This document shows, one piece after another, positions 25,083 through 32,605 of a stretch of DNA of 64,000 nucleotides. Under the pieces are notes generated by a model, which saw only the letters and a program-made list of their open reading frames with translations, was not told where the DNA came from and did no database searches. Source of the DNA: Azonexus sp. (GTDB lineage Bacteria; Pseudomonadota; Gammaproteobacteria; Burkholderiales; Rhodocyclaceae); contig JAGOAU010000002.1 of assembly GCA_017983755.1 (NCBI GenBank), positions 124,001-188,000 of the forward strand, in the 5' to 3' direction. The translations under genes were made by a program, and so were the position numbers. The stretch's first letter is position 1. Each line of letters starts with the position of its first letter.

Positions 25083-26420
25083 ATGAAGACTCGACACGTA
25101 CTAGCGATTGATCCGCAAGGTCATCTCAGTAGCCAGCCATTGCAGATTACGGCTGAAGACCAGGCCCTGCATTGCGTCGAGTCCGTGGCGGCTGCAAAAA
25201 AGATCCTTGCCAGAAACCACTGTAGCGTTGGATTGGTTGTGTTCGACTCGTTTTCGCCGGAATTCCAGGACGAGATCGAGAAATTGATTGCAGCCACCCC
25301 GACGGCAGAATGGATCGGTATCGTCACACCGGAATCACTTGCGGCGAAATCGTTCCAGGCGTTCATATTGAATGCCTTTCACGACTACCATACCCTCCCC
25401 ATCGAGCCGAAGCGGCTGGCAATGAGCATTGGCCATGCTTGTGGCAGGGCAAGGTTGCGGCTTGCCTTGACCAACCCGGGCGATGCCTCAGGGCGCTTTG
25501 GAATCTGCGGTACCAGCCCGGTCATGACGAGTTTTTTTCGCCAGCTGGAGAAGGTAATCGACGCTGATCTTCCAGTTCTAGTTTGCGGCGAGTCGGGTAC
25601 CGGCAAGGAACTGGTGGCAAGGGCAATTCACGACCATTCGGCGCGTTCCGAAAAACCCTTTGTCGTTGTGAATTGTGGCGCCATACCAACCAATCTGATC
25701 CAGACCGAGTTGTTCGGACATGAACAGGGTGCATTTACCGGCGCGGTAAAAGCCAAGGTCGGGAGCATCGAAGCCGCGAATGGCGGGGTGCTGTTTCTTG
25801 ACGAAATTGGTGACCTGCCAAAGGATCTGCAGGGAAACCTGTTACGGGTTCTCCAAGAGCGAAAAATTACGCGTCTTGGCTCAACCCAGGCAATTTCGGT
25901 CGATTTCAGGCTGGTTGCGGCAACCCACGTAGACTTGCAGGACGCCATCAGTGCCGGGCACTTCCGCGAAGACCTGTATTACCGTCTCAATGTCATCCAG
26001 TTGCAGTTGCCCCCATTGCGAAAGCGCGGCAGTGACATCTGCCTTCTGGCAGAAACGATTCTCCGGAACTTCACGTCAATCACCCCAAAATGCCGCGTTG
26101 TCGGGTTCACAACCGAAGCCATGCGGGCGTTGAGCGCTTACCATTGGCCGGGCAATGTCCGCGAACTGATCAACCGGATTCATTCTGGCGTGATCATGAG
26201 CGACAGCAAACTGCTCACGGCCAGCGACCTTGGTTTTGAAGCCTTTGCCCTGGAACCCCAAACCGTCACCCTGGAGGCTGCGCGAGCCTCGTTTGAAAGG
26301 GACATTCTCGAAACGAGTCTGCGCGCCAACGGCAACAACGTATCGAAGACGGCTCGTCAACTTGGCATTTCTCGCATCACCCTGTACCGGGCGATCAGCA
26401 AGTTCAACATTGAACTGTAA
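25083..26420 (+). CDS. Sigma-54-dependent activator, VpsR-like
   Basis: 445 residues from ATG 25083 with GGAGG upstream. A degenerate receiver-like domain (1-125) has Asp55 in place but only one N-terminal acidic residue, and the usual Lys of the TKP motif is Leu (TLPIEP), so classical phosphorylation is doubtful. The AAA+ domain is complete: Walker A GESGTGKE (169-176), GAFTGA (216-221, contacts sigma-54) and LFLDEI (237-242). A Fis-type helix-turn-helix ends the protein. It resembles VpsR, a c-di-GMP-responsive matrix regulator. The only strong sigma-54 promoter seen here is 440 bases downstream, before the Gly-rich gene. Confidence 0.9.
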   Translation: MKTRHVLAIDPQGHLSSQPLQITAEDQALHCVESVAAAKKILARNHCSVGLVVFDSFSPEFQDEIEKLIAATPTAEWIGIVTPESLAAKSFQAFILNAFHDYHTLPIEPKRLAMSIGHACGRARLRLALTNPGDASGRFGICGTSPVMTSFFRQLEKVIDADLPVLVCGESGTGKELVARAIHDHSARSEKPFVVVNCGAIPTNLIQTELFGHEQGAFTGAVKAKVGSIEAANGGVLFLDEIGDLPKDLQGNLLRVLQERKITRLGSTQAISVDFRLVAATHVDLQDAISAGHFREDLYYRLNVIQLQLPPLRKRGSDICLLAETILRNFTSITPKCRVVGFTTEAMRALSAYHWPGNVRELINRIHSGVIMSDSKLLTASDLGFEAFALEPQTVTLEAARASFERDILETSLRANGNNVSKTARQLGISRITLYRAISKFNIEL

Positions 26421-26641
26421 GCTCCCACGCTTCGCCGTCGAACGAAAGTTGCACACCGGCAATTATTCCTGACCTTGCTTGTCGATCCACCGCCCCGGGA
26501 AGCGGGCGGATATCCATCCCCATGGTTACGCGTCAATAAGCATAGCGGCCTACCTGCTGCTGTTTGAGTAGATCCGGCAACCCCGCCGTGACCGGCAATG
26601 GAATAACTCCCTGGATTGGCTGGAACGTCCGATCAATTCGC

Positions 26642-26659
26642 TGTATCAATTTCGATACA
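26642..26659. promoter_or_regulatory. Candidate enhancer site for the sigma-54 activator
   Basis: A perfect 6-bp inverted repeat TGTATC-AATTTC-GATACA, centred about 215 bases upstream of the -24 element. Distance and symmetry suit an upstream activator site, but only one copy is obvious. Confidence 0.4.
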
Positions 26660-26856
26660 TGCGTCTTGAGCGAGAAAAACCCATTTGCTTTCATGACATG
26701 TGCGATCAAAAAACGCCTTCTGCAGAACAATGCATGGATATCTCGCTGGGCAGGTGTTTCAGATTAGGTACACATGCTGCAGCGCGCAAGCATGAGGCCG
26801 TTCTAAGAAAAAATATTATTTAATATATTCAAATAGTTATAGATAAAAATAGCCAA

Positions 26857-26873
26857 TGGCATAGGCATTGCTT
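26857..26873 (+). promoter_or_regulatory. Sigma-54 (-24/-12) promoter of the Gly-rich protein operon
   Basis: TGGCATAGGCATTGC: GG (26858-26859) and GC (26870-26871) are separated by exactly 10 bases, as required, with TGGCA and TTGC around them. The transcript would begin near 26883, giving a leader of about 60 bases before the ATG at 26942 and its GGAGG site. Confidence 0.85.
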
Positions 26874-26941
26874 AGATGACGAGCGGAGGGCACAGCACAA
26901 CGCTGTGGCCACTTCGAATAATCTTGATTGGAGGATTTACC

Positions 26942-28294
26942 ATGAACAAGACTCTTCTGGCAGTGGCCCTTGCGTTAGCCTACAGTGCAGCGCCGGCATG
27001 GGCAGAGCAACAGCAACAACATAATGGGGGCCCATCCGATCCGAATGTCACCATTACCGACAACAGCAATAACAGCGACAACAGCAACAACAGCGACAAC
27101 AGCAGCAAGTCAGGGAATTTCAACAACAAGGGTGATTCAGGCGCACTTGGACTAGGAAGCACCGCAGCCAACAATGGCGCCTCTGCAACCTCCAACTTCT
27201 CGAATGCATTCAACACCAGCAAGGCGATTGCCAAGGTCGAACTCAACGGCAACGTCTCCGGCAACCGTGTAAGTGACATTGGCAACGTCGTCAAGAACTA
27301 CGGTGATGCCAACGGTGCAACCGGCGGCAAAGGCTACGGCGGCGCCGGCGGCACCGGCAACGGCGGCACCGGCGGCAATGGCGGCAATGCAGCTGCCGCC
27401 GCTGCTGCCGGGGATGGCGGCAGCGCCTTCAATGGCAGCGCAACGGCTGGCAAGGCTAGCAATGGCAATGCCACCAATGGCAGCGCAGGCGCTGGTGGAG
27501 CAGCTCTGGGTGCGATAAGTGCCAGTCTCAACGCCAACAAGGCCAAGAGCGGCGACAGCGGTCAACTGGGCGTAGGCCTGGGCGGCAGCACTCTCGGCGG
27601 CAGCGCCGGCGTTGGCGGGTCGGCAGGTGCAATCGATGCAACCAAGGGTGGTTCTGCCGGCTCGCTCGGCGCCGGGCTCGGTGGTATCGCCGGATCGGAC
27701 CAAGACAAGGCCAAGGGTCTGTTCGGCGGCAATCAGACGGCAACCAATAACGGCGGCGCCGGTAGCGCCAATTCGGGCGCCACGGGCGGCGGCACCGGCA
27801 GCACCTCCGCGAGTGCTGGGGGTGGCGCTGGCACGGGTGGTGGCGTAAACGGCACCGGCGGCAACGGTAGCGGTTCGGGTAGTTCCTACTCCGGCACGGC
27901 GTCGGCAAGTGGTGGCAGCAGTGGCACGGCCACCAACACTGCCGGCAACGGTGGACAAAATGGGTCGGCGACCAATGGCGGCGCTTCCACTCAAGCTTCC
28001 AACGGTAGCGCCACCGCTGGCGACGGTGGCGCCGGTGGTGCTGCGGCCCAAGCCGGTGGTGCCGGTGGAACTGGGCAAGGTGGCACCGGCAACGGCGGCC
28101 AAGGTGGCACCGGCGGTGTCGGCGGCGCTGGCGGCACGATTGTTCTCGACGCGGGCACCTTCAACATGTCCAACAGCATGAGCAGCGTCGGCCAGTCTGC
28201 CGCCGGCATCATGGTGGCAGCCCAAAACAGCGGCATGAACGCGCTGGTTCAACAAGCAGTCAATGTGCAGGCCAACCTGAACGTCGGCAAGTAA
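26942..28294 (+). CDS. Secreted Gly/Asn-rich protein, putative matrix or amyloid subunit
   Basis: 450 residues from ATG 26942 (GGAGG upstream). Signal peptide 1-21 (cleavage AWA-EQ); Asn/Ser/Asp repeat SDNSNN (about 40-56); a unique region (60-125, NGNVSGNRVSDIGNVVKNYGD); a Gly/Ala/Asn/Thr-rich region (about 127-397, runs of GGxG, GTGG, GNGG) like mycobacterial PGRS; and a conserved-looking C-terminus (398-450) with QNSGMNALVQQAVNVQANL. It is probably exported and polymerised by the peptidase, FapE-like and FapF-like proteins nearby. It is not similar in sequence to canonical FapC. Confidence 0.82.
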   Translation: MNKTLLAVALALAYSAAPAWAEQQQQHNGGPSDPNVTITDNSNNSDNSNNSDNSSKSGNFNNKGDSGALGLGSTAANNGASATSNFSNAFNTSKAIAKVELNGNVSGNRVSDIGNVVKNYGDANGATGGKGYGGAGGTGNGGTGGNGGNAAAAAAAGDGGSAFNGSATAGKASNGNATNGSAGAGGAALGAISASLNANKAKSGDSGQLGVGLGGSTLGGSAGVGGSAGAIDATKGGSAGSLGAGLGGIAGSDQDKAKGLFGGNQTATNNGGAGSANSGATGGGTGSTSASAGGGAGTGGGVNGTGGNGSGSGSSYSGTASASGGSSGTATNTAGNGGQNGSATNGGASTQASNGSATAGDGGAGGAAAQAGGAGGTGQGGTGNGGQGGTGGVGGAGGTIVLDAGTFNMSNSMSSVGQSAAGIMVAAQNSGMNALVQQAVNVQANLNVGK

Positions 28295-28304
28295 GTAGGA
28301 GTGG

Positions 28305-28334
28305 ATCCTGGGGTCATCCGGCCCCAGGATTTCT
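28305..28334 (+). terminator. Hairpin between the Gly-rich gene and downstream genes
   Basis: A 9-bp stem ATCCTGGGG (28305-28313)/CCCCAGGAT (28322-28330) followed by TTTCTT. It starts 10 bases after the stop codon. The imperfect T-tract suggests partial termination, which would lower expression of the processing genes relative to the abundant subunit, or an mRNA 3'-end stabiliser. Confidence 0.65.
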
Positions 28335-28361
28335 TGCCTTATTTGATAAAGGGGAAGAGAC

Positions 28362-28730
28362 GTGAAAGCAATTGCGCATTCCCGTTGGTTGATTGTCATG
28401 ATGCTGCTTGGCAGCGCCTACCTACCCCTTCAGGTCAGTGCCGAAACAACTGACCAGCAGGGCGAAGTACGTGCTGGCGAATTGTTTGGCAGCGTTGCGG
28501 TCGACAGCCTGGATCTTGCCATTTCCCGTGGTGGCACGGAGGTCACTCTCAATGATCTCAAAAACAATGGCGTAGTGAGCGACAATCATGCAAGCAACCT
28601 GGTAACTGGCAGCAACTGGGTCACGGAAGGTTCATTTGCCGGGGCGACCGGCTTTGCGACCGTGGTGCAGAATTCCGGCAACAACGTATTGATCCAGAAC
28701 GCGACCATCGTTAACTTGCAGGTTAAATGA
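28362..28730 (+). CDS. Small secreted protein, putative minor subunit or chaperone of the Fap-like system
   Basis: 122 residues from GTG 28362 with GGGGAAG upstream. Signal peptide about 1-27 (ending LQVSA). The mature protein is polar, with a C-terminal segment FATVVQNSGNNVLIQNATIVNLQV that shares the QNSGxNxLxQ pattern with the end of the Gly-rich protein. It overlaps the peptidase start (ATGA). It may correspond to FapA or FapB in position and size, but direct homology cannot be claimed. Confidence 0.72.
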   Translation: MKAIAHSRWLIVMMLLGSAYLPLQVSAETTDQQGEVRAGELFGSVAVDSLDLAISRGGTEVTLNDLKNNGVVSDNHASNLVTGSNWVTEGSFAGATGFATVVQNSGNNVLIQNATIVNLQVK

Positions 28731-29428
28731 TGCTCTCCGCAACGGTTCGGGCGCTCTTCATGCTTCCCCTGCTGGCTTGCACCGTGGGTGCTTTGGCCAG
28801 CCCCGGGGGAAGAGCTGAGATACCCGTTCAATCCGGCGGCGCATTTTCTGTTCCGGTCTACAGCATGAAGGAACAGCGTTTCCAGAAGACAATCCATCAA
28901 CAATACGATTTCAGTTGCGGTTCGGCCGCGCTGGCCACCTTGCTGACCCACCATTACAATTTTCCGGTTACCGAACAAGACGTGTTCCGCGAAATGTTCA
29001 CCCGCGGTGATCAGGCGAAAATAAAGAAGGAAGGCTTTTCCTTACTGGACATCAAGAACTATCTTACGACCCGCGGCTTCGATGCGGACGGGTATGTAGC
29101 CGAGATCGACAAACTCGCCATCGCCGGTGTGCCGGCGATTGTCCTAGTAAAGGAGCAGGGCTATTACCATTTCGTGGTTGTCAAGGGACTGCGGGATGGC
29201 CGGGTTCTGATTGGCGACCCATCTTCAGGCACCCGGGTGATTCCGAAAACCCAATTCACGGAAATGTGGGTCAACAAGATTCTGTTCGTAATCAAGAACA
29301 AGCTGGAAATAGCCCGGTTCAATAACGATTACGATTGGCAGGCCGCGCCCATGAGTCCCATCGCGGCGGGCCATCATCGCGGCACCACTGATTACGGCCT
29401 GGCCAAACGTGGGCCGGCGGATTTCTGA
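28727..29428 (+). CDS. Exported C39-family cysteine peptidase, FapD-like
   Basis: 233 residues. Signal peptide about 1-24. The C39 fold shows Gln58 or 59 (oxyanion) and nucleophile Cys64 in YDFSCGSAALATLL, His148 in YYHFVVVKG and Asp164 in LIGDPSSG. FapD of the Pseudomonas amyloid operon is a peptidase of this class, and the FSCGSAA block looks the same. There is no ABC-transporter domain, so it is not a bacteriocin exporter. Its position between subunit-like genes and a FapE-like gene mirrors fap operons. Confidence 0.88.
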   Translation: MMLSATVRALFMLPLLACTVGALASPGGRAEIPVQSGGAFSVPVYSMKEQRFQKTIHQQYDFSCGSAALATLLTHHYNFPVTEQDVFREMFTRGDQAKIKKEGFSLLDIKNYLTTRGFDADGYVAEIDKLAIAGVPAIVLVKEQGYYHFVVVKGLRDGRVLIGDPSSGTRVIPKTQFTEMWVNKILFVIKNKLEIARFNNDYDWQAAPMSPIAAGHHRGTTDYGLAKRGPADF

Positions 29429-29439
29429 CGGAGACCGCG

Positions 29440-30372
29440 ATGAGATTCCGTCAGAGTCTTTCGAGATTGTTGCTTGCATGTGCATGTGGGGCAGGCGTAT
29501 CCGCACAGATGTTGGGAGATAACCTCGAGCCTCCACTTTTCGGGCATTTCACGCCCTTATTCGACCACGTCATCAGGGCGGCGCTCGCAGATGCGGATGA
29601 AGACGAAACGCTTATGAGCGACGCCGAAAAATCGCTCCTGGCGCTCGCTGGAAAAAGCCGTCTGACATGCGATGCAGCAAAGCGCCGCGCACTCGAGATC
29701 GCTCCTGAACTCCTGTCACTCGCCGATTGGCCACTGGATGACCACGAGCCGGTTGAGTGCTTGAACAAACAACATGGATCAGTGGCGGTACTTTACGAAG
29801 CATTGAAAGAGATTATCGAAATTGCCACCCCTGCGCCCGTTGTCACGGTCACGGCGACGATATCCGGCGAGGAGACTCCTGCCGCGAAGAAACCCTCGCC
29901 TCGGGCCGTGGTGGTGGAGCGTCAACAGCATTATCCATTCGATCAGCAACTGGTTGCGTTGGACACGGACTCGCTGGATGAAATCCGGGGCGGCTTTGAA
30001 CTTCAAGGAAGCGGGCTGAAGTTCTCGATCGGTATCGAGCGGGCAGTATTCATTAATGGCAACCTGGTTGCCAGTACCGTGCTTGTCCCCAAGGATCTTC
30101 AACAGGCCACTGGTGGTGGTAGCGTCGCGAGCGCGCAACCCGTTGGCACCACGGGCGCCTTGGGTATCATTCAAACAGGAACCGGCAACAACATAAGCAC
30201 TCAGCAGATCAGCCCGAATCTGGCTGGAACAGTCATTCAGAACACCCTCAACGACCAGAAGATTCAGAGTGTCACGACCATCAACGCAAGCGTCAACAGC
30301 TTGCAGACATTGCGCACAATGTCTGTCCATAACACCATCCAGACGGGCATCATTGGTTCATTGCGCCGCTGA
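29440..30372 (+). CDS. FapE-like secreted protein
   Basis: 310 residues. Signal peptide (ending VSA-Q, residue 22). The first half is helical with two Cys (LTCDAAKRR, VECLNKQ). The second half holds DEIRGGFELQGSGLKFSIG, IERAVFINGNLVAST and a C-terminal IQTGTGNNIS...VIQNTLNDQKI...TINASVNSL, a pattern I associate with FapE-type proteins (RGGF, ERAxxxNGxLV, IQNxLN). Follows the peptidase by 11 bases. Probably a component or accessory of the exported fibre. Confidence 0.75.
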   Translation: MRFRQSLSRLLLACACGAGVSAQMLGDNLEPPLFGHFTPLFDHVIRAALADADEDETLMSDAEKSLLALAGKSRLTCDAAKRRALEIAPELLSLADWPLDDHEPVECLNKQHGSVAVLYEALKEIIEIATPAPVVTVTATISGEETPAAKKPSPRAVVVERQQHYPFDQQLVALDTDSLDEIRGGFELQGSGLKFSIGIERAVFINGNLVASTVLVPKDLQQATGGGSVASAQPVGTTGALGIIQTGTGNNISTQQISPNLAGTVIQNTLNDQKIQSVTTINASVNSLQTLRTMSVHNTIQTGIIGSLRR

Positions 30373-30406
30373 CGACGTCGCATGAAAATTCTGCTGCGGT
30401 GAAAAG

Positions 30407-30431
30407 AAAACGGGCCTTAAAGGCCCGTTTT
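30407..30431. terminator. Bidirectional intrinsic terminator
   Basis: A 10-bp stem AAAACGGGCC/GGCCCGTTTT with loop TTAAA, flanked by A-tract and T-tract. It lies between convergent genes (FapE-like, ends 30372; FapF-like, ends 30460) and can serve both. Confidence 0.92.
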
Positions 30432-30459
30432 ATATACCAGGTAAAGGTAATCCGTGATG

Positions 30460-31812
30460 TCAGAATGACATCGGCAGACGCAGCCCCAACGTGACATCCG
30501 GCGTATCACGGGTGACACCGACGCCGACGGTAAGGCCTAGCGACGTCGCATTAGTCAGACGCTGGGAGTATCCAAGCAGCAGCGTTCCGAGTTGTATGCG
30601 CGAAGCATTGATCGCATCCTGCCCGTTAATCTTCGTCTTGCCTACCGATGCACCATCATAGCCAAGGCTGAACGATGAGCGTTCATTGAGCGCCAGGCCC
30701 ATCCCGAAATTGAATCCAATCACGTCGCCCGGATCCACTTCACCCAGATTCACATCTCCTCGGGTTGTATTCATCGTGACATTGGAGCGCGCAAAGTTGT
30801 ACTGATAATTCAGACCACCAAAAAACACCGCCGGGTCGGTCGGATAAAGCATGGTTATGCCTGGCTGCAAGGTATAAAAACCCGATCCTGTCGGCAATTC
30901 TGTCTCGATCCGGTTGGTGATCAACTCCGGCGCCTCGGTGGTGTCGGTCAATACCTCGAACGGATCCTTGCCGGTGCGACTCTTGAAGCGGAGGCTGCCA
31001 ATATATACCGGCTTATCAACTGAAGTCTCGTTGAACTGGTAACGTGCCGTTGCCTCGACGTCGCCCAGCCCTTGGCCCGTGCTGTTGTAGAGATCATCGC
31101 GGCCGGCGCCCAGATTGAGCGGACGAGTCAGTTGATCGTCCGAACGATAAACATAGGGCACCTTGGCTTCAAGTTCCATGCGGTTGGTCACGCCCCAGCG
31201 ACCAGTCACGTTGCCGGTGAACGTATTGCGCCGAACTTCACGGACGTCGATCAGACCGATCGTCAAAGCTGGAATGATGGTGTAGCCGACGATGGATACC
31301 CGATTGCTGGATGAGTATGCGTACTGAACCCCCGTCTCGAACGAGAACTGACCTTTAGGCGTGAGCACCCCCGGCTGTTCGAAGATCTGCGCAACTTGCT
31401 GTACTCGCTGCGGTGGGCTTTCGCCGACTTGGGCAGGCTCTTGCGAGACAGTGCCGCTCCTGGGAGCGGGCGCTGCCGGAGCGGGCGCTGCCGGAGCGAC
31501 CGGAGCCGCTTGCGCCACCTGCATAGGCTGAGCATCCTTGCTCTTTGCCTGTGCGGCCACTGCAACAGCAGGCTGTGGCGGCACAGCAACACCCATGGAT
31601 TTCTGCATAGCGAGCAACTTGGCATCTGCGTCCGCTAACTGTTTGCGCAGGGTTTCCATTCGCTTGGCCTGCTCATTGAGTTGCGCTTTCAGCGCCTTGG
31701 CCTGGGCGGGCGAAATCTCAGCACCTTGTGCAAAACCGCTGAAAATTATCGCCAGGACACCAACGACGCTGCTGCCGCGCAGTGGAACATGTAATTGTCG
31801 AGCCATTCGCAT
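30460..31812 (-). CDS. FapF-like outer-membrane beta-barrel with N-terminal coiled coil
   Basis: 450 residues; Met at 31806 is an alternative start. A signal peptide (to about 30, GFAQGA) is followed by a heptad coiled coil (about 35-72, LKAQLNEQAKRMETLRKQL), an Ala/Pro-rich linker (75-120) and a beta-barrel (about 150-450) ending in Phe (GLRLPMSF), the outer-membrane insertion signal. FapF has the same order: trimeric coiled-coil plug, linker, barrel. It would export the Gly-rich protein. Unusually, it is encoded convergently and not as the last gene of the operon. Confidence 0.82.
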   Translation of the reverse strand: MRMARQLHVPLRGSSVVGVLAIIFSGFAQGAEISPAQAKALKAQLNEQAKRMETLRKQLADADAKLLAMQKSMGVAVPPQPAVAVAAQAKSKDAQPMQVAQAAPVAPAAPAPAAPAPRSGTVSQEPAQVGESPPQRVQQVAQIFEQPGVLTPKGQFSFETGVQYAYSSSNRVSIVGYTIIPALTIGLIDVREVRRNTFTGNVTGRWGVTNRMELEAKVPYVYRSDDQLTRPLNLGAGRDDLYNSTGQGLGDVEATARYQFNETSVDKPVYIGSLRFKSRTGKDPFEVLTDTTEAPELITNRIETELPTGSGFYTLQPGITMLYPTDPAVFFGGLNYQYNFARSNVTMNTTRGDVNLGEVDPGDVIGFNFGMGLALNERSSFSLGYDGASVGKTKINGQDAINASRIQLGTLLLGYSQRLTNATSLGLTVGVGVTRDTPDVTLGLRLPMSF

Positions 31813-32120
31813 TCCCCCTCGAGTAACTTAATTCACATTGTTAATACTACTCCGTAACCAATTGATAAAAGTAAAAATTTGCCAACCACCCGATGACCTG
31901 TGGCATTTTTAATACACAGCTGGGTAAATTTTGGCCTGGAGTTGATGCGGGGCGATCTGATTCAAAGGACTACGTGGCCAGCCTCGGACGAGAGCACCGC
32001 CTTTGGGGAAAATTGGATCAGAGACCCACAGTTCTGATTCTCAATGCCCCGCCACAAAAGCAAAGGCCTGCACCAAAGCACAGGCCTTTTTCACTCCGGA
32101 GCCAACAGGGCAGGCGAAGT
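31813..32120. other. Intergenic region upstream of the FapF-like gene
   Basis: 308 bases. The first 80 bases are AT-rich and should hold the promoter of the minus-strand barrel gene. A sequence reading TGGCAAATTTTTACT on that strand resembles a -24 element but lacks GC at the -12 position. The far end holds the terminator at 32062-32091. No gene is seen. Confidence 0.55.
32062..32091. terminator. Intrinsic terminator downstream of the ProQ-family gene
   Basis: AAAGGCCTG/CAGGCCTTT stem (9 bp) with a 10-base loop. On the plus strand a T-tract follows directly; on the minus strand the stem is followed by a looser T-rich run, 30 bases after the ProQ-family stop. Confidence 0.75.
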
Positions 32121-32543
32121 CTACTTCGCCTTGCGGCCAAATTTCTCGGTCAGCTGATTCAGCTTTTCCAGGCGGCGCTCTTCGGCCTTGGCAGCTGCCT
32201 CGTCCGCCTTGCGCTGCTCGGCCTGCTTCTTGAAGCGTTCGCGCAGCAGTTCTCCGGAATGGGTACGTGCTTCCGCTGTCACTTCGCCGGCTGCCGTTCC
32301 GTCCAGGTTGAGCCGTACCTCGGCTTTTTCCATTTCCTTGAGGTAGCGCGTAGACATGGTATGGCTGCGCAATGCGAGGCGTAGCGCCTTGCGGCTCAGG
32401 TCCGGTTGTTGCGCGAGAAGCTGCTTGTCGATGCCGATCGCCAGCGGGCTGAAGTTGCGAAATACATCGAAGCTGGCTTGCAGGTCTTTCAGCAGGGCAC
32501 GGGCATCGATGGGCGAATCGGGTTTCTGGTCGTCAGCAGTCAT
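32121..32543 (-). CDS. ProQ/FinO-domain RNA chaperone
   Basis: 140 residues from ATG 32543 (MTADDQKPDSP); a 29-codon extension lacks family similarity. The FinO-like domain (about 15-110) includes FSPLAIGIDKQLLA, ALRLALRSHTMSTRYLKEME and LNLDGTAAGEVT, followed by a basic Lys/Glu coiled tail. Members bind structured 3' ends of mRNAs and small RNAs. Upstream lies the dienelactone hydrolase gene on the same strand. Confidence 0.9.
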   Translation of the reverse strand: MTADDQKPDSPIDARALLKDLQASFDVFRNFSPLAIGIDKQLLAQQPDLSRKALRLALRSHTMSTRYLKEMEKAEVRLNLDGTAAGEVTAEARTHSGELLRERFKKQAEQRKADEAAAKAEERRLEKLNQLTEKFGRKAK

Positions 32544-32605
32544 GATCGGGTAGTTTTTTACAGGCGGCGAAGCGTAGCACGAAGCGACGCTTCGCCGAAG
32601 AGGAC

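Larger units (their letters stand above)
26421..26941. other. Regulatory gap upstream of the Fap-like operon
   Basis: 521 bases without a credible gene. It contains a GC-rich hairpin (CCGCCC/GGGCGG, 26490-26509) after the regulator gene, the palindrome at 26642-26659, a very AT-rich stretch (26805-26850) and the sigma-54 promoter at 26857-26873. The AT-rich stretch could bend DNA for activator looping. Confidence 0.6.

Noticed and set aside
26564-26767. 67-residue plus-strand frame in the regulatory gap
   Set aside because: No ribosome-binding site or family, and it overlaps the palindromic site.
27300-28140. Repetitive GGC-rich sequence considered as a CRISPR or tandem-repeat array
   Set aside because: The repeats are irregular, follow the coding frame and encode Gly/Ala/Asn/Thr; there are no constant repeats with unique spacers.
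27152-28399. 415-residue minus-strand frame opposite the Gly-rich gene
   Set aside because: Ala/Gly/Thr-rich shadow produced by the GGC/GCC-rich repeats of the real gene, with no start signal or family.
31855-31885. Possible sigma-54 site upstream of the FapF-like gene
   Set aside because: The minus strand reads TGGCAAATTTTTACT, which has GG but lacks GC at the -12 position.
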